Of a stretch of DNA of 64,000 bases, positions 47,299 through 56,084 are shown piece after piece. This DNA is from Coprobacillus sp. CAG:698 (lineage in GTDB: Bacteria > Bacillota_I > Bacilli_A > ML615J-28 > CAG-698): NCBI GenBank assembly GCA_000431235.1, contig HF988703.1:1-64000 (forward strand), read 5' to 3'. The notes under the pieces are model-generated. The model saw only the letters and a program-made list of their open reading frames with translations. It searched no databases and was not told where the DNA came from. How positions within the stretch are numbered: the first letter of the stretch is position 1; every line of letters starts with the position of its first letter. The position numbers were made by a program, and so were the translations under genes.

Positions 47299-49419
47299 AT
47301 GGAAAAATACATTATCAAATCAGAAATCAATAATTTAATCAATAATGTAAAGTATGAACCAATGTCTTTTGAAGAAATAAAAAAAGAATTAGATTTAGAA
47401 AACGATGAAGACTTAAATGACGTATTAAATGAACTTATTTCTGAGTACAAACTATTCAAAAGCAAAAATGGAAAATACTTAAATGATCGTAAAGCAAACA
47501 AATATTTAGGTAAAATGTATATAAGAAATAACGACTATGGATTTGTTTCTAATCCATATTATGATGATCTTTATGTTGACTCTGCTTATTTCAAAGATGC
47601 AATGGATAAGGATGAAGTATTATATGCAATTGATGAAACATCTTTTAAAAATTCTAAGAAATCACTTGAAGCTAAAGTTTTAAAAGTTGTAAAGAGATAT
47701 TTCGAATATTTAGTTGGGGAAATAGTGTATGAAAATGGAAGAACAGTTTTAGAAACATATGAAAAAAATTTTCATAAAAAATGTGTTGTAACCAAATTAT
47801 TACAAGCTAAAGTTGGTGATATTGTAAGGGCTAAAATTGTTGGCTATGGTTATTTCTTAAAAGCAGAAGTATGTGATGTTTTAGGAAATAAAAAAAGTTT
47901 AGGAATAGATATTACATCTGTAGTTGTCAAAAACAATATACCTTATATATTTCCAAATCAAGTAATCGAAGATGCAAATAATCTTGAAAATGATGCAAAA
48001 GACAAGAAATATGAACATTTCAATAACCTAATATTTACTATTGATGGTGATGATGCAAAAGATTTAGATGATGCTATTAGCATTACAAAAACACCTTTTG
48101 ATACATACAAAGTAGGTATATATATAGCTGATGTAAGCCATTATGTTCAAGAAAACTCAAGTATAGATATAGAGGCATTAAATAGAGGAACAAGTATATA
48201 TTTAGTTGATAGAGTTATTCCAATGTTACCAGAACGACTATCTAATGATTTATGTTCTCTAAACCCAAACGAAGAAAAACTTGTCATGGCTTTGTTTATG
48301 GAAGTAGACAAAAAGGGCTGTGTATTAGATAAAGAAGTTAAAGAAGGTGTTATAAAAACATCTAAAAGATTATCGTATGAAAAATGCAATGATGTTTTAG
48401 AAAATGGTTTAATAAACTATCCTGATTATGAAATAGCTCTTGAACCATTAAAGATTATGAAAGAACTTTCAGAAATTCTTACAGATAAAAGAAACAAACG
48501 TGGTGCAATAAACTTTGATGTTGATGAGCCTAAAATAATATGTGATGAAAAGGGAAAAGCCATAGATATTCAAATAAGAAAACGTGGAGTGAGTGAAAGA
48601 ATTATTGAAGAGTTTATGATTCTAGCAAATGAAACTGTTTCAGAATTAGTTTATCAATTTGATTTACCATTCATTTATCGAGTTCATGAAGAACCAGATA
48701 TTGTTAAGTTCCACATTTTAAAAGAAATGGTATCTAAGTTAGGCTATTCAATTAGAAGTATGCATCCAATGGAGTTTCAAAAACTATTAAACGATATAGA
48801 TGAAGAAAATAGCTATTTAAAGACATCTGTTTTAAGACTTATGAATAAGGCAGTTTATAGCGAAGAAAATATAGGTCACTTTGGATTGGCGAGTCGCTGT
48901 TATACGCATTTCACTTCACCAATTAGACGTTATCCTGATTTGATAGTCCATAGATTATTAAGAAAATATATCATTAATCATGATAATGTTCTAAATAATA
49001 ACGAATACAATGTATTAACACAAAAAATACATGTGTTAGCGGGTATGTGCAGTGAAAAAGAAAAACGAGCAGTAGATTGTGAATTCAAAGTACTTGATAT
49101 GAAAAAAGCCGAATATATGGAAAAATATTTGGGATATACATTTACTAGTATTGTTACATCGATACATAAGTTTGGCGTCTTTGTTACCTTAGAAAATACA
49201 GTAGATGGTTTAATTAAAACGCAAAATCTTTTTGATAATGATTTTGTGTACGATAGTCAAAAAAATATTTTTGTAAATAAACAAAACAATAAAAAAATAA
49301 TCCTTGGGGAAACACTAAAAGTGAAATTGATGTCTATAAATAAAAAAATAGGTGAAATAGATTTCGAAATGGTGTATAATAAAGGAAAGAAAAAGAAATC
49401 CCATAAAAGGAGATATTAA
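47299..49419 (+). CDS. rnr: Ribonuclease R
   Basis: 706 residues. Winged-helix-like N-terminus, cold-shock domains, the RNB catalytic domain with the Asp cluster in GDDAKDLDDAISI, and a C-terminal S1 domain followed by a basic tail (GKKKKSHKRRY). It degrades structured RNA 3'-5' and works with tmRNA-SmpB in trans-translation quality control. AAAGGAGTG precedes the ATG. It overlaps smpB by one base. Confidence 0.96.
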   Translation: MEKYIIKSEINNLINNVKYEPMSFEEIKKELDLENDEDLNDVLNELISEYKLFKSKNGKYLNDRKANKYLGKMYIRNNDYGFVSNPYYDDLYVDSAYFKDAMDKDEVLYAIDETSFKNSKKSLEAKVLKVVKRYFEYLVGEIVYENGRTVLETYEKNFHKKCVVTKLLQAKVGDIVRAKIVGYGYFLKAEVCDVLGNKKSLGIDITSVVVKNNIPYIFPNQVIEDANNLENDAKDKKYEHFNNLIFTIDGDDAKDLDDAISITKTPFDTYKVGIYIADVSHYVQENSSIDIEALNRGTSIYLVDRVIPMLPERLSNDLCSLNPNEEKLVMALFMEVDKKGCVLDKEVKEGVIKTSKRLSYEKCNDVLENGLINYPDYEIALEPLKIMKELSEILTDKRNKRGAINFDVDEPKIICDEKGKAIDIQIRKRGVSERIIEEFMILANETVSELVYQFDLPFIYRVHEEPDIVKFHILKEMVSKLGYSIRSMHPMEFQKLLNDIDEENSYLKTSVLRLMNKAVYSEENIGHFGLASRCYTHFTSPIRRYPDLIVHRLLRKYIINHDNVLNNNEYNVLTQKIHVLAGMCSEKEKRAVDCEFKVLDMKKAEYMEKYLGYTFTSIVTSIHKFGVFVTLENTVDGLIKTQNLFDNDFVYDSQKNIFVNKQNNKKIILGETLKVKLMSINKKIGEIDFEMVYNKGKKKKSHKRRY

Positions 49420-49871
49420 TGGAAAAAGTAAAAATAATCTCAAAAAATAAAGATGCTTATCATGATTATTTTATACTTGATGAGTTAGAATGTGGAATAT
49501 GTCTAGTTGGTACAGAAATAAAATCAGTCAGACAAAATAAGGTATCTTTACAAGACACATATTGTGAAGTTAAAAACAATGAATTATTTGTTTGTGGGAT
49601 GCATATTGCTTCATATGCATATGGGAACATTTTTAATCATGAAGAAAAAAGAGATCGAAAATTATTAGCTCATAAGAATGAAATTAGAAAGTTAGCCCAA
49701 AAAATTAAGTTAGATGGTTTAACTCTTGTTCCTTTATCAATGTACTTCAAAGACGGCTTATGTAAATTAAACATTGCTCTTTGTCGAGGTAAGAAAAAAT
49801 ATGATAAGCGTGATGATATGAAAAAAGAAACAATGAAACGAGAAATAGAAAAAAACAAAAGAAGTTGGTGA
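49419..49871 (+). CDS. smpB: SsrA-binding protein SmpB
   Basis: 150 residues with the SmpB motifs: LDELECGICLVGTEIKSVR (GTEIKS), GMHIASY, HEEKRDRKLLAH and the C-terminal Lys-rich tail (KKKYDKRDDMKKE) that enters the mRNA channel. It delivers tmRNA to stalled ribosomes. The tmRNA gene itself (ssrA), often close, is not visible in the window. AAAAGGAG precedes the ATG, inside the rnr stop region. Confidence 0.96.
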   Translation: MEKVKIISKNKDAYHDYFILDELECGICLVGTEIKSVRQNKVSLQDTYCEVKNNELFVCGMHIASYAYGNIFNHEEKRDRKLLAHKNEIRKLAQKIKLDGLTLVPLSMYFKDGLCKLNIALCRGKKKYDKRDDMKKETMKREIEKNKRSW

Positions 49872-49876
49872 TTATA

Positions 49877-50275
49877 ATGAAATGTTTACGCTGTGGAAAA
49901 GAGGTTGAAGAAGGTACTAAATACTGTAATAATTGTGGCTTCGATGTGGAAAGTCAAAAGAATTATCGTGTTTTATACAAAGAAGTTGATCCAGAATTAG
50001 AGAAGAGTCAAAAAACCAATTTGATAGACTCACCGGTACTAACTTTTATATTTGGAATACTAGCGATGCTTAATGCTATATTAATTGCTGGTTCTAAACC
50101 GATACCTATTTTTTATATATTAACTTTCATTATCCTTTTCAGTGTATGTTTTTTTCTCTCAACCAGAAAATCAAAAGTTAAACTTAAACCATTTAGAGAA
50201 GTTGGTGTAGTAATAGCTTTTATAGCTTTAGCACTAGTTTTAGTAGTAGTTATCAAAACAATAGTATATAAATAA
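49877..50275 (+). CDS. Zinc-ribbon membrane protein
   Basis: 133 residues from ATG 49877; the earlier TTG (49865) lies in smpB and GGTGAT lies just before the ATG. The N-terminal zinc ribbon has Cys3/Cys6 and Cys17/Cys20 (CLRCGK and CNNCGF). Three hydrophobic segments follow (SPVLTFIFGILAMLNAILI, IFYILTFIILFSVCFF, VVIAFIALALVLVVVI). Small zinc-ribbon membrane proteins of this kind are common in Bacillota and have no defined role. Confidence 0.75.
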   Translation: MKCLRCGKEVEEGTKYCNNCGFDVESQKNYRVLYKEVDPELEKSQKTNLIDSPVLTFIFGILAMLNAILIAGSKPIPIFYILTFIILFSVCFFLSTRKSKVKLKPFREVGVVIAFIALALVLVVVIKTIVYK

Positions 50276-50299
50276 AATTAAATAATCACATCTAGCGTT

Positions 50300-50330
50300 T
50301 TCTCTCATATAATAAAATGAGGTGAGAGAA
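50300..50330 (+). promoter_or_regulatory. Hairpin enclosing the LysM gene ribosome binding site
   Basis: TTCTCTCA (50300-50307) and TGAGAGAA (50323-50330) form a perfect 8-bp inverted repeat that spans the ribosome binding site GAGGTGAG and the first start base. A TATAAT (50308-50313) also lies in the loop, so this could equally be a promoter with an operator. Confidence 0.4.
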
Positions 50331-50815
50331 TGAATAGATTTGGTTTTTATACACCACTTTATGATTTGCGAAATGATACATATAAGGTACAAACAGGAGA
50401 TACATTATATACGATTGCAAAAAAATATAACGTTTCTGTAAATAGTTTAGTCGAAGCAAATAGCTTAGAAAATACAACAATTTACCCTAATCAAGTGATT
50501 GTAATACCTGTAAAAGTCAATAATGGTGGGATGTATTTTGAAGAATATGTTATAAAACCTAATGACACAATAGAAATCATTTCTGACAAACTAGATGTTG
50601 ATCCAGAAATGATAAGTAGATATAATGATATATCAAGACTTGTGTTAGATGAGAATCAAGTACTAAAAATTCCAAGAGATTACAAAACATATACAGTTGT
50701 TGCTACCGATACTTTAACTGATATATTAGGAAAAACAAATATGACAGCTGAAGAATTAATTGAAGCTAACAAAGATAAATGGTTAAAAGTTGGAACAAAA
50801 ATAAATATTAAGTAA
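50330..50815 (+). CDS. LysM-domain protein with three LysM motifs
   Basis: 161 residues with three LysM-type units: YKVQTGDTLYTIAKKYNVSVNSLVEAN, YVIKPNDTIEIISDKLDVDPEMISRYND and YTVVATDTLTDILGKTNMTAEELIEAN in abbreviated form at residues about 18-60, 66-111 and 117-161. LysM binds N-acetylglucosamine-containing glycans such as peptidoglycan. There is no signal peptide, so export is unclear; it resembles cytosolic LysM proteins of the SafA/spore-coat-like type in layout. GAGGTGAG precedes the ATG. Confidence 0.85.
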   Translation: MNRFGFYTPLYDLRNDTYKVQTGDTLYTIAKKYNVSVNSLVEANSLENTTIYPNQVIVIPVKVNNGGMYFEEYVIKPNDTIEIISDKLDVDPEMISRYNDISRLVLDENQVLKIPRDYKTYTVVATDTLTDILGKTNMTAEELIEANKDKWLKVGTKINIK

Positions 50816-50822
50816 TATAAAT

Positions 50823-50843
50823 CCGTACGATTGTACGGTTTTT
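50823..50843 (+). terminator. Intrinsic terminator of LysM gene
   Basis: CCGTAC (50823-50828) and GTACGG (50833-50838) around GATT, then five T. Confidence 0.8.
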
Positions 50844-50907
50844 ATTTATGTTTATTATAGTAAAGTTTTAAAAAATATACTTAACTTTATCATAAAACTA
50901 CAAAATA

Positions 50908-50936
50908 TTGAAAATGTAATTTATTTATGTTATAAT
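50908..50936 (+). promoter_or_regulatory. Promoter of TIR-domain gene
   Basis: TTGAAA (50908-50913), 17-bp spacer, TATAAT (50931-50936), 32 bp before the ATG. Confidence 0.7.
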
Positions 50937-50968
50937 AAATATAATTAATATATGGGAGAAGTAATATA

Positions 50969-53900
50969 ATGGATACAATTGAATCATTGAGATGTACAAT
51001 TTGTGGGTCTCACCATCTAACAAAAGTCAATGAAAATGAATATCGCTGTGATAATTGCGATTCAATTATCAACAAACAAAAAGCCGAGGATTACGAAAAG
51101 ATATTTAGAAAATTAACCCAAGAAGGGAAACAATTTGATATTGAAAATATAAGAAGGCTAATTGATAAATCATTAGAAGGGCATATAAATAGACAGAATT
51201 TAATAAAGTATTGTTCTGATTTGTTAAGATATCTTCCTGATGATATTACTTCTAATTTTTATATAAAATTCATAAATAGAAAAACTGATCCCGATGCATA
51301 CATAGAGTATTTTAACACAATTAAAAAAGAGGCATCGATTACCGAATTTAATAAAATTAAAGATATGATAATTGAAACAGTGCAAAAAAGAGAAGAAAAA
51401 GCTGTCCGTGATGTGTTTAAAAAATTCTACGATAACAAGTATGATGAAGAGATAACAAAATCATTAAAAAGAAGAGAAATTGAAATTGAATTATTTAGTA
51501 ATATTCGTAGAGATGTTTTTATTTGTCATTCATCTTATGATAGAAAAATAGTTGATGAAGTATTAAAGGTGTTAGAAGATGATGGGAATACATGCTGGGT
51601 ATCGTTTAGAAATATTCCACGTGATAGCGATAATTATTGGAAAAATATCGAAGATGCAATTAAATCGTGCGATATCTTTTTGTGTGTATCTAGTCAATAC
51701 ACAAATCAAAGTGAAGATTGTCGAAAAGAGGTTGAAATTGCTAGTAGCTTAGAAAAGAAAAAAAGAATAGAATACAAAATAGATGATTCTAGAGACATTA
51801 CATTATTTAGAAATTTCTTTACAGGGCAGTGGATAACTAATATTAATGATTTACCTGAAAGAGTATATGAAATAAAGTTTAAAGAAAAGAAACTAATAAA
51901 AGAAGCTTTAAAATTCTTAAATGATGGCAAATATATAGAGGCTAAAGAAAAATATCTTGAAGTAAAAGAGTATAGTGACGACTCTAGTATTGATGATCAA
52001 ATAAATTTATGCTCAGGCTTAATTAGTGCTGTTGATCTTATGAAAGAGGATATGTATCAAGAAGCCAAAGCAAAGTTATTAGTAATTGATAACATACAAT
52101 ACACAAAAGATTTATTAGATGTTTGTAATCAAAAATTAAAAGTAAATCAAGTAATAAAGGAAGAAGTTAAAGTTATTAATACTGATGGAATAAATGAAGA
52201 GTCATTAGAAAAACGTGCTTATGTATTTTTAGAAGATAAGAACTGGAAAAAAGCTGATGAATATGCAGAGAAAATGTTAGACCTTAATGCTAAGTCTCCT
52301 AACGGATATATAATTAAACTTCTTGCAAACTATAAACTTAAATCAATTGATGAACTTGGTTCAGCTACTGTTGCAAGTTTTAGTGATAATAAAGACTATA
52401 AAAAAGCAATTAGTTACTCATCTGGAGAACTAAAGAAAAGATTAATAGAAATAAATTATAAAAATAATTATGAAAAAGGTATTATATATTTTAATAATAT
52501 TAAAAAAGCAAGTGATTACAAAATAGCTGCTACACTATTTAAAAATGCAAATGATTATAAAGATGCTAAAGATTATTATAATAAATGTTTAACTCTCGAA
52601 AAAGAATATGTTTTAAAAGAAAAATATGATTATGCTTTAAAACAAAAATCAGAAGGTAAGATAAACCTTTTAAAAGATATTATTGATTATAAAGATTCTA
52701 AAAAAATCATCGAACTTGAGTTAAATAATATTTATAAGGATATATGTTCACAACCTTTAGAAAACAGGCTAAACAAATTATATGATTTTAAGAGAAAATA
52801 TGGTTACTTCAAAAATGTTGATTCCAAAATAGAAGAAACAGAAAAAGAAATACTGAAAAATAAATATCTAGAAGTATGTAGTAGCGATATTAATATAAGA
52901 TATGACAAACTAAAAGAATTCCAAAAAGAAAATGGTGATTACAAAGATATTGATAAAAAAATAGAAGAGGCAGCCAGAGATAAAGAAGAATATGATTATA
53001 ATATTGCATGTAATGCTAAAGCAAATAAACTTGACCTTCTAAATAATTTTAAAAATGTTTATGGCGATTATAAAGACATAAACAAAGAGATTGAAAAAGC
53101 TAAAAATGATCAAATTGAAGCTGAGTACAAAAAGGCATGTTTATCTTCAATAACTACAAGAGTAGATCGACTTCTTAACTTTAAAAAATCATATGGAAAC
53201 TATAAAGATATAGATAAAAAAATCATTGATGCTAAGGAAGAGTTTAAAGAATATAAGTATCAGTCACTAGCTTCATTAACTGGTGAAGAAAAATTACACA
53301 AATTAACAGAATTTAAAAACCAATTTGGAAGTTATAAAGATATAGATAAACAAATAAAAATATATTTATCAAAAAAGAGAAAAAAGAAATTTGCTCTTGG
53401 TTTTGTAAAAATATTGGGCATACTTATGATTTTAGCTCTTCTAGCCTTTGATTGTTTATTATCAATACAATTATGTGCTTTACTAAATCCAAGATTTGAA
53501 TTAGATAACTTTATATGGCTTTATAATCCATTAGTAACTATTGGTGTATGGTTTCTTATTCAGTTAATAGTATATTTGATTAGTAAGAATATAAAAATAA
53601 AAACTATAAGAATATTAATGACAATATTGCCTATAATTTTTGGTTTATTTAGAATTTCATTAATTGTTGCAGCATTTATTTACAGGAATGAAATATCATT
53701 TGTTTGCATTGTTTTTTACTTAGCAGCATGTTTAACTAATATATTACCATATGTTATGCAAATACTAGTAAGAAAAGTTTATCAAAAAACTTATACTTAT
53801 AAAATAACTAAACTTCTAAAAATATATATAAGTTATATATTTATATTTGCTATTATGGTTTTTGATATATGGGTTACTATTTCATTACGATTAAAAAATG

Positions 53901-54196
53901 AAGGAGTATATAGATGGTTATTATTACCTTTAATAGCTTTTGGTTTATGGTTTATCATATTATGTATAACAGTAACAGCTGATAAATCAATGTTTATATC
54001 AACTGGAGATAATCATATTATTTCTAAATCTATTTTGATATTAATTCCTATTATAGGAATAATTAGAGGCCTTCTAATTGTTACAGGAAGTTATTTATTA
54101 ACTGATAATTTTATATTTTATCCTGAACTTGGACAATTTATAATAAATGGGATAGTATTCGTGGTTATGTTTTCAGCCTTTGGTTTCGATAGTTAG
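50969..54196 (+). CDS. Zinc-ribbon/TIR/repeat protein with C-terminal membrane region
   Basis: 1075 residues. Domains in order: zinc ribbon (Cys9, Cys12, Cys27, Cys30); helical linker; TIR domain from about 181 (RDVFICHSSYDRK) to about 300, with the putative catalytic Glu254 in SEDCRKE, which is the NADase-type position; TPR-like helices (ALKFLNDGKYIEAKEKYLEV) around 310-600; five repeats of about 48 residues marked YGxYKDIDKKI at about 600-795; and about eight hydrophobic segments from 811 to the end, arranged as two copies of a four-TM unit. The frame is intact and has a good promoter and terminator. TIR domains often hydrolyse NAD+ or make signalling nucleotides. No partner genes are apparent. 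GGGAGAAG precedes the ATG. Confidence 0.85.
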   Translation: MDTIESLRCTICGSHHLTKVNENEYRCDNCDSIINKQKAEDYEKIFRKLTQEGKQFDIENIRRLIDKSLEGHINRQNLIKYCSDLLRYLPDDITSNFYIKFINRKTDPDAYIEYFNTIKKEASITEFNKIKDMIIETVQKREEKAVRDVFKKFYDNKYDEEITKSLKRREIEIELFSNIRRDVFICHSSYDRKIVDEVLKVLEDDGNTCWVSFRNIPRDSDNYWKNIEDAIKSCDIFLCVSSQYTNQSEDCRKEVEIASSLEKKKRIEYKIDDSRDITLFRNFFTGQWITNINDLPERVYEIKFKEKKLIKEALKFLNDGKYIEAKEKYLEVKEYSDDSSIDDQINLCSGLISAVDLMKEDMYQEAKAKLLVIDNIQYTKDLLDVCNQKLKVNQVIKEEVKVINTDGINEESLEKRAYVFLEDKNWKKADEYAEKMLDLNAKSPNGYIIKLLANYKLKSIDELGSATVASFSDNKDYKKAISYSSGELKKRLIEINYKNNYEKGIIYFNNIKKASDYKIAATLFKNANDYKDAKDYYNKCLTLEKEYVLKEKYDYALKQKSEGKINLLKDIIDYKDSKKIIELELNNIYKDICSQPLENRLNKLYDFKRKYGYFKNVDSKIEETEKEILKNKYLEVCSSDINIRYDKLKEFQKENGDYKDIDKKIEEAARDKEEYDYNIACNAKANKLDLLNNFKNVYGDYKDINKEIEKAKNDQIEAEYKKACLSSITTRVDRLLNFKKSYGNYKDIDKKIIDAKEEFKEYKYQSLASLTGEEKLHKLTEFKNQFGSYKDIDKQIKIYLSKKRKKKFALGFVKILGILMILALLAFDCLLSIQLCALLNPRFELDNFIWLYNPLVTIGVWFLIQLIVYLISKNIKIKTIRILMTILPIIFGLFRISLIVAAFIYRNEISFVCIVFYLAACLTNILPYVMQILVRKVYQKTYTYKITKLLKIYISYIFIFAIMVFDIWVTISLRLKNEGVYRWLLLPLIAFGLWFIILCITVTADKSMFISTGDNHIISKSILILIPIIGIIRGLLIVTGSYLLTDNFIFYPELGQFIINGIVFVVMFSAFGFDS

Positions 54197-54207
54197 TTAA
54201 GAGAAAC

Positions 54208-54254
54208 ACCTGTCATAAATTGTGTTAATGATACATAATTTGGACAGGTTTTTT
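54208..54254 (+). terminator. Intrinsic terminator of TIR-domain gene
   Basis: ACCTGTC (54208-54214) and GACAGGT (54243-54249) with a longer imperfect inner stem, followed by six T. Confidence 0.75.
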
Positions 54255-54285
54255 AAATAATTTGTCAAGATTTTTCGAATGACAA

Positions 54286-54495
54286 ATGGTCATATATTCT
54301 ATCAATGGTAAAAAAATCATTTTAGAAATAAATTTTGATGAGATGAAAATAAGAAATTTAAAAAACGATAAATTTGGATTCTATATTGAACTTATGTTTC
54401 TTGATAAAAATTATATTTATATAATAGATAGGAGTGTGGACGATGATACTTATCCACAATCAATTATTATAAGTGGAGGAGATTATGAAAAATAA
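54286..54495 (+). CDS. Small protein of unknown function
   Basis: 69 residues, beta-rich (VIYSINGKKIILEINFD, then FGFYIELMFLDKNYIYII). A TGA stop lies two codons upstream, and no ribosome binding site precedes the ATG, so it may be poorly translated or a remnant. Its 3' end overlaps the next gene by 11 bp. No family recognised. Confidence 0.45.
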   Translation: MVIYSINGKKIILEINFDEMKIRNLKNDKFGFYIELMFLDKNYIYIIDRSVDDDTYPQSIIISGGDYEK

Positions 54496-54874
54496 TATTA
54501 TAATAAATAAAAATGAAAAAATTGTAGTTATGTACGAAAAAATTCAATGTGATTTTGTGTGCCTTTATCCAAGTGGATGGAAAATTGAAAGTAAAATCGT
54601 TTTACCATCTGTAGTACATTTTGAAGAGAATTTTTTTAGTAATAAATCTAGAGAGTCATTTGATAAGTTAGTTGAATATAACACTGAATATAAAAAAGTA
54701 TTTATAATAAAAGGAGTTAAATATGATGTATTAATTCATACAAATGGTCGAAAAAAAGAATTGATACACCCAGAAGACGAAGTTAATGGTGTTCATATAA
54801 TGAAATTTGAAGATTTTGAAAGGTATTTAAATTATAAAGATGATTTTACTGAAAGAAAAGTATTTAAAATATAA
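54485..54874 (+). CDS. Small protein of unknown function
   Basis: 129 residues from ATG 54485, which has GGAGGAG (54476-54482) nearby; a GTG at 54473 overlaps that site. The sequence is beta-rich with charged ends and no recognised motif. It overlaps the previous small ORF and stands between the TIR gene and decayed sequence. It may be an immunity-like or phage-derived stray; this is a guess. Confidence 0.6.
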   Translation: MKNNIIINKNEKIVVMYEKIQCDFVCLYPSGWKIESKIVLPSVVHFEENFFSNKSRESFDKLVEYNTEYKKVFIIKGVKYDVLIHTNGRKKELIHPEDEVNGVHIMKFEDFERYLNYKDDFTERKVFKI

Positions 54875-55611
54875 GTTCTTATGATTTTACCTATTTATTG
54901 GAAAAAAATATGCTTGATTTAAGATTGATGGTTAAATTTAAGAATAAAAAAATTTAACTAAAATAAAATGTTCAAAGCAAGATAAAATTTTATTAAACAT
55001 ACTCAGTGAAGAATATGGTTCTGTAGAAACAATATATGTTGATTATATCAATTTATGTAATATTGAATGTAAAAAAAGGTTTATTTAATTGTTATTATAA
55101 CGATTTTGAAAATTTATTATTAAAATATTTAAAATTTAACATTATAGAATTTAATAGTTTTTAAAGAACAAAATTATTAATATGAAAAATTATAATAATA
55201 TAGTTAGCAATTAGGGAATTGTCCAATAGGTAATTCCCTTTTGTGTATTATTCATACATAAAATTATAATATGAGAGCTTACTGCACTGAAAGGCATAAA
55301 ATGTTAGTAAAAAAGATGTTTACAAATATTATAAATTCACCTTAAAATTGATAGTGTTTTTATGTACACCAATACAGGAATCATAAAGATAGTATGCATT
55401 TAATTTTAAAATATATATATTATAGGGTGAATTTTTTTGTTGAAAAAATCAGTGCTAATTAATCGATAATAAGTCAGTTGATTTATAATTGACTTTATTA
55501 TATTTATTATAAAATAAAGAAATAAAATATAAATAAATTAGAAATGATAACTAATGAAAATGAAAACATTGTAAACAAGTAATTTGTAAATGATGAAAAG
55601 GTGATAGGTAT
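54875..55611. other. Decayed/non-coding stretch
   Basis: No intact gene. A frame open from about 54972 to 55088 (39 codons, ending CKKRFI) has no usable start and looks like a coding remnant. A terminator-like hairpin is listed separately at 55213-55242. AAATTCACC (about 55334) and GGTGAATTTTTTT (about 55425) could pair over 80 bases, and AAGTCA/TGACTT near 55471-55496 is another small hairpin. The rest is very AT-rich. Confidence 0.5.
55213..55242 (+). terminator. Terminator-like hairpin in decayed region
   Basis: AGGGAATT (55213-55220) and AATTCCCT (55232-55239), then four T; probably ended a now lost gene. Confidence 0.6.
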
Positions 55612-55977
55612 GTGGAAAATAAATGTGAATTTACATTCAAAGATTTAAATGGTAATGCAGGTAAAATCGTAAAATATGAAAATATAAATCATCTAACATA
55701 TACGAAAGATGATAAATATATATGTTAGATGTATATGGTGAGTATAATGATTGTTTGGTTGTTACTGTTACTTATGAAGGCTATGTACATGCTGATGAAG
55801 AAAGGATAGTAACTGATATATTTGAAGATGTAAGTATCACATATAGTTTCTATTACCATATCTGCTCTCTATAATTCTCCACTTTATTCATTGACTGATG
55901 CATACAGTAATGGATATTTAACAATAAATGATTTAAGAAACATATCTGAAAAATGTCAATTAAAGCAGACAAATTAA
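55612..55977 (+). pseudogene. Frameshifted remnant of a small secreted or lipoprotein-like gene
   Basis: Three consecutive open pieces in different frames: 55612-55728 (from GTG, ending TAG), 55722-55874, and 55861-55977 (ending TAA). Together they read as one protein of about 120 residues; the final piece has LYSLTDAYSNGYLTINDLRN, resembling a C-terminal motif (LYSLxEAYxNGxLTxEDLxxIA) I recall from clostridial proteins of unknown function. At least two frameshifts are required, so the gene is inactive, unless the assembly is wrong. A perfect terminator follows. Confidence 0.7.
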
Positions 55978-56003
55978 AAAGAACTCGACTTTGAGTTCTT
56001 TTT
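55974..56003 (+). terminator. Intrinsic terminator of the pseudogene
   Basis: TTAAAAAGAACTC (55974-55986) pairs with GAGTTCTTTTTAA (55993-56005), a perfect 13-bp stem with a T tract in the second arm. Confidence 0.8.
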
Positions 56004-56032
56004 AATGTTTAATAGATAATTGAAAATAATAA

Positions 56033-56061
56033 TTGAAAAGAAAGTTCATTTGTGATAAAAT
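56033..56061 (+). promoter_or_regulatory. Promoter of trmFO-xerC-dut
   Basis: TTGAAA (56033-56038), 17-bp spacer, TAAAAT (56056-56061) with a TGA extension, 23 bp before the ATG. Confidence 0.65.
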
Positions 56062-56084
56062 TTTTATAAATGAGGTTATAAAAT

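Noticed and set aside
49872..50968. tmRNA gene (ssrA) near smpB
   Set aside because: No tRNA-Ala-like ends or tag-coding segment was found in the gaps around smpB.
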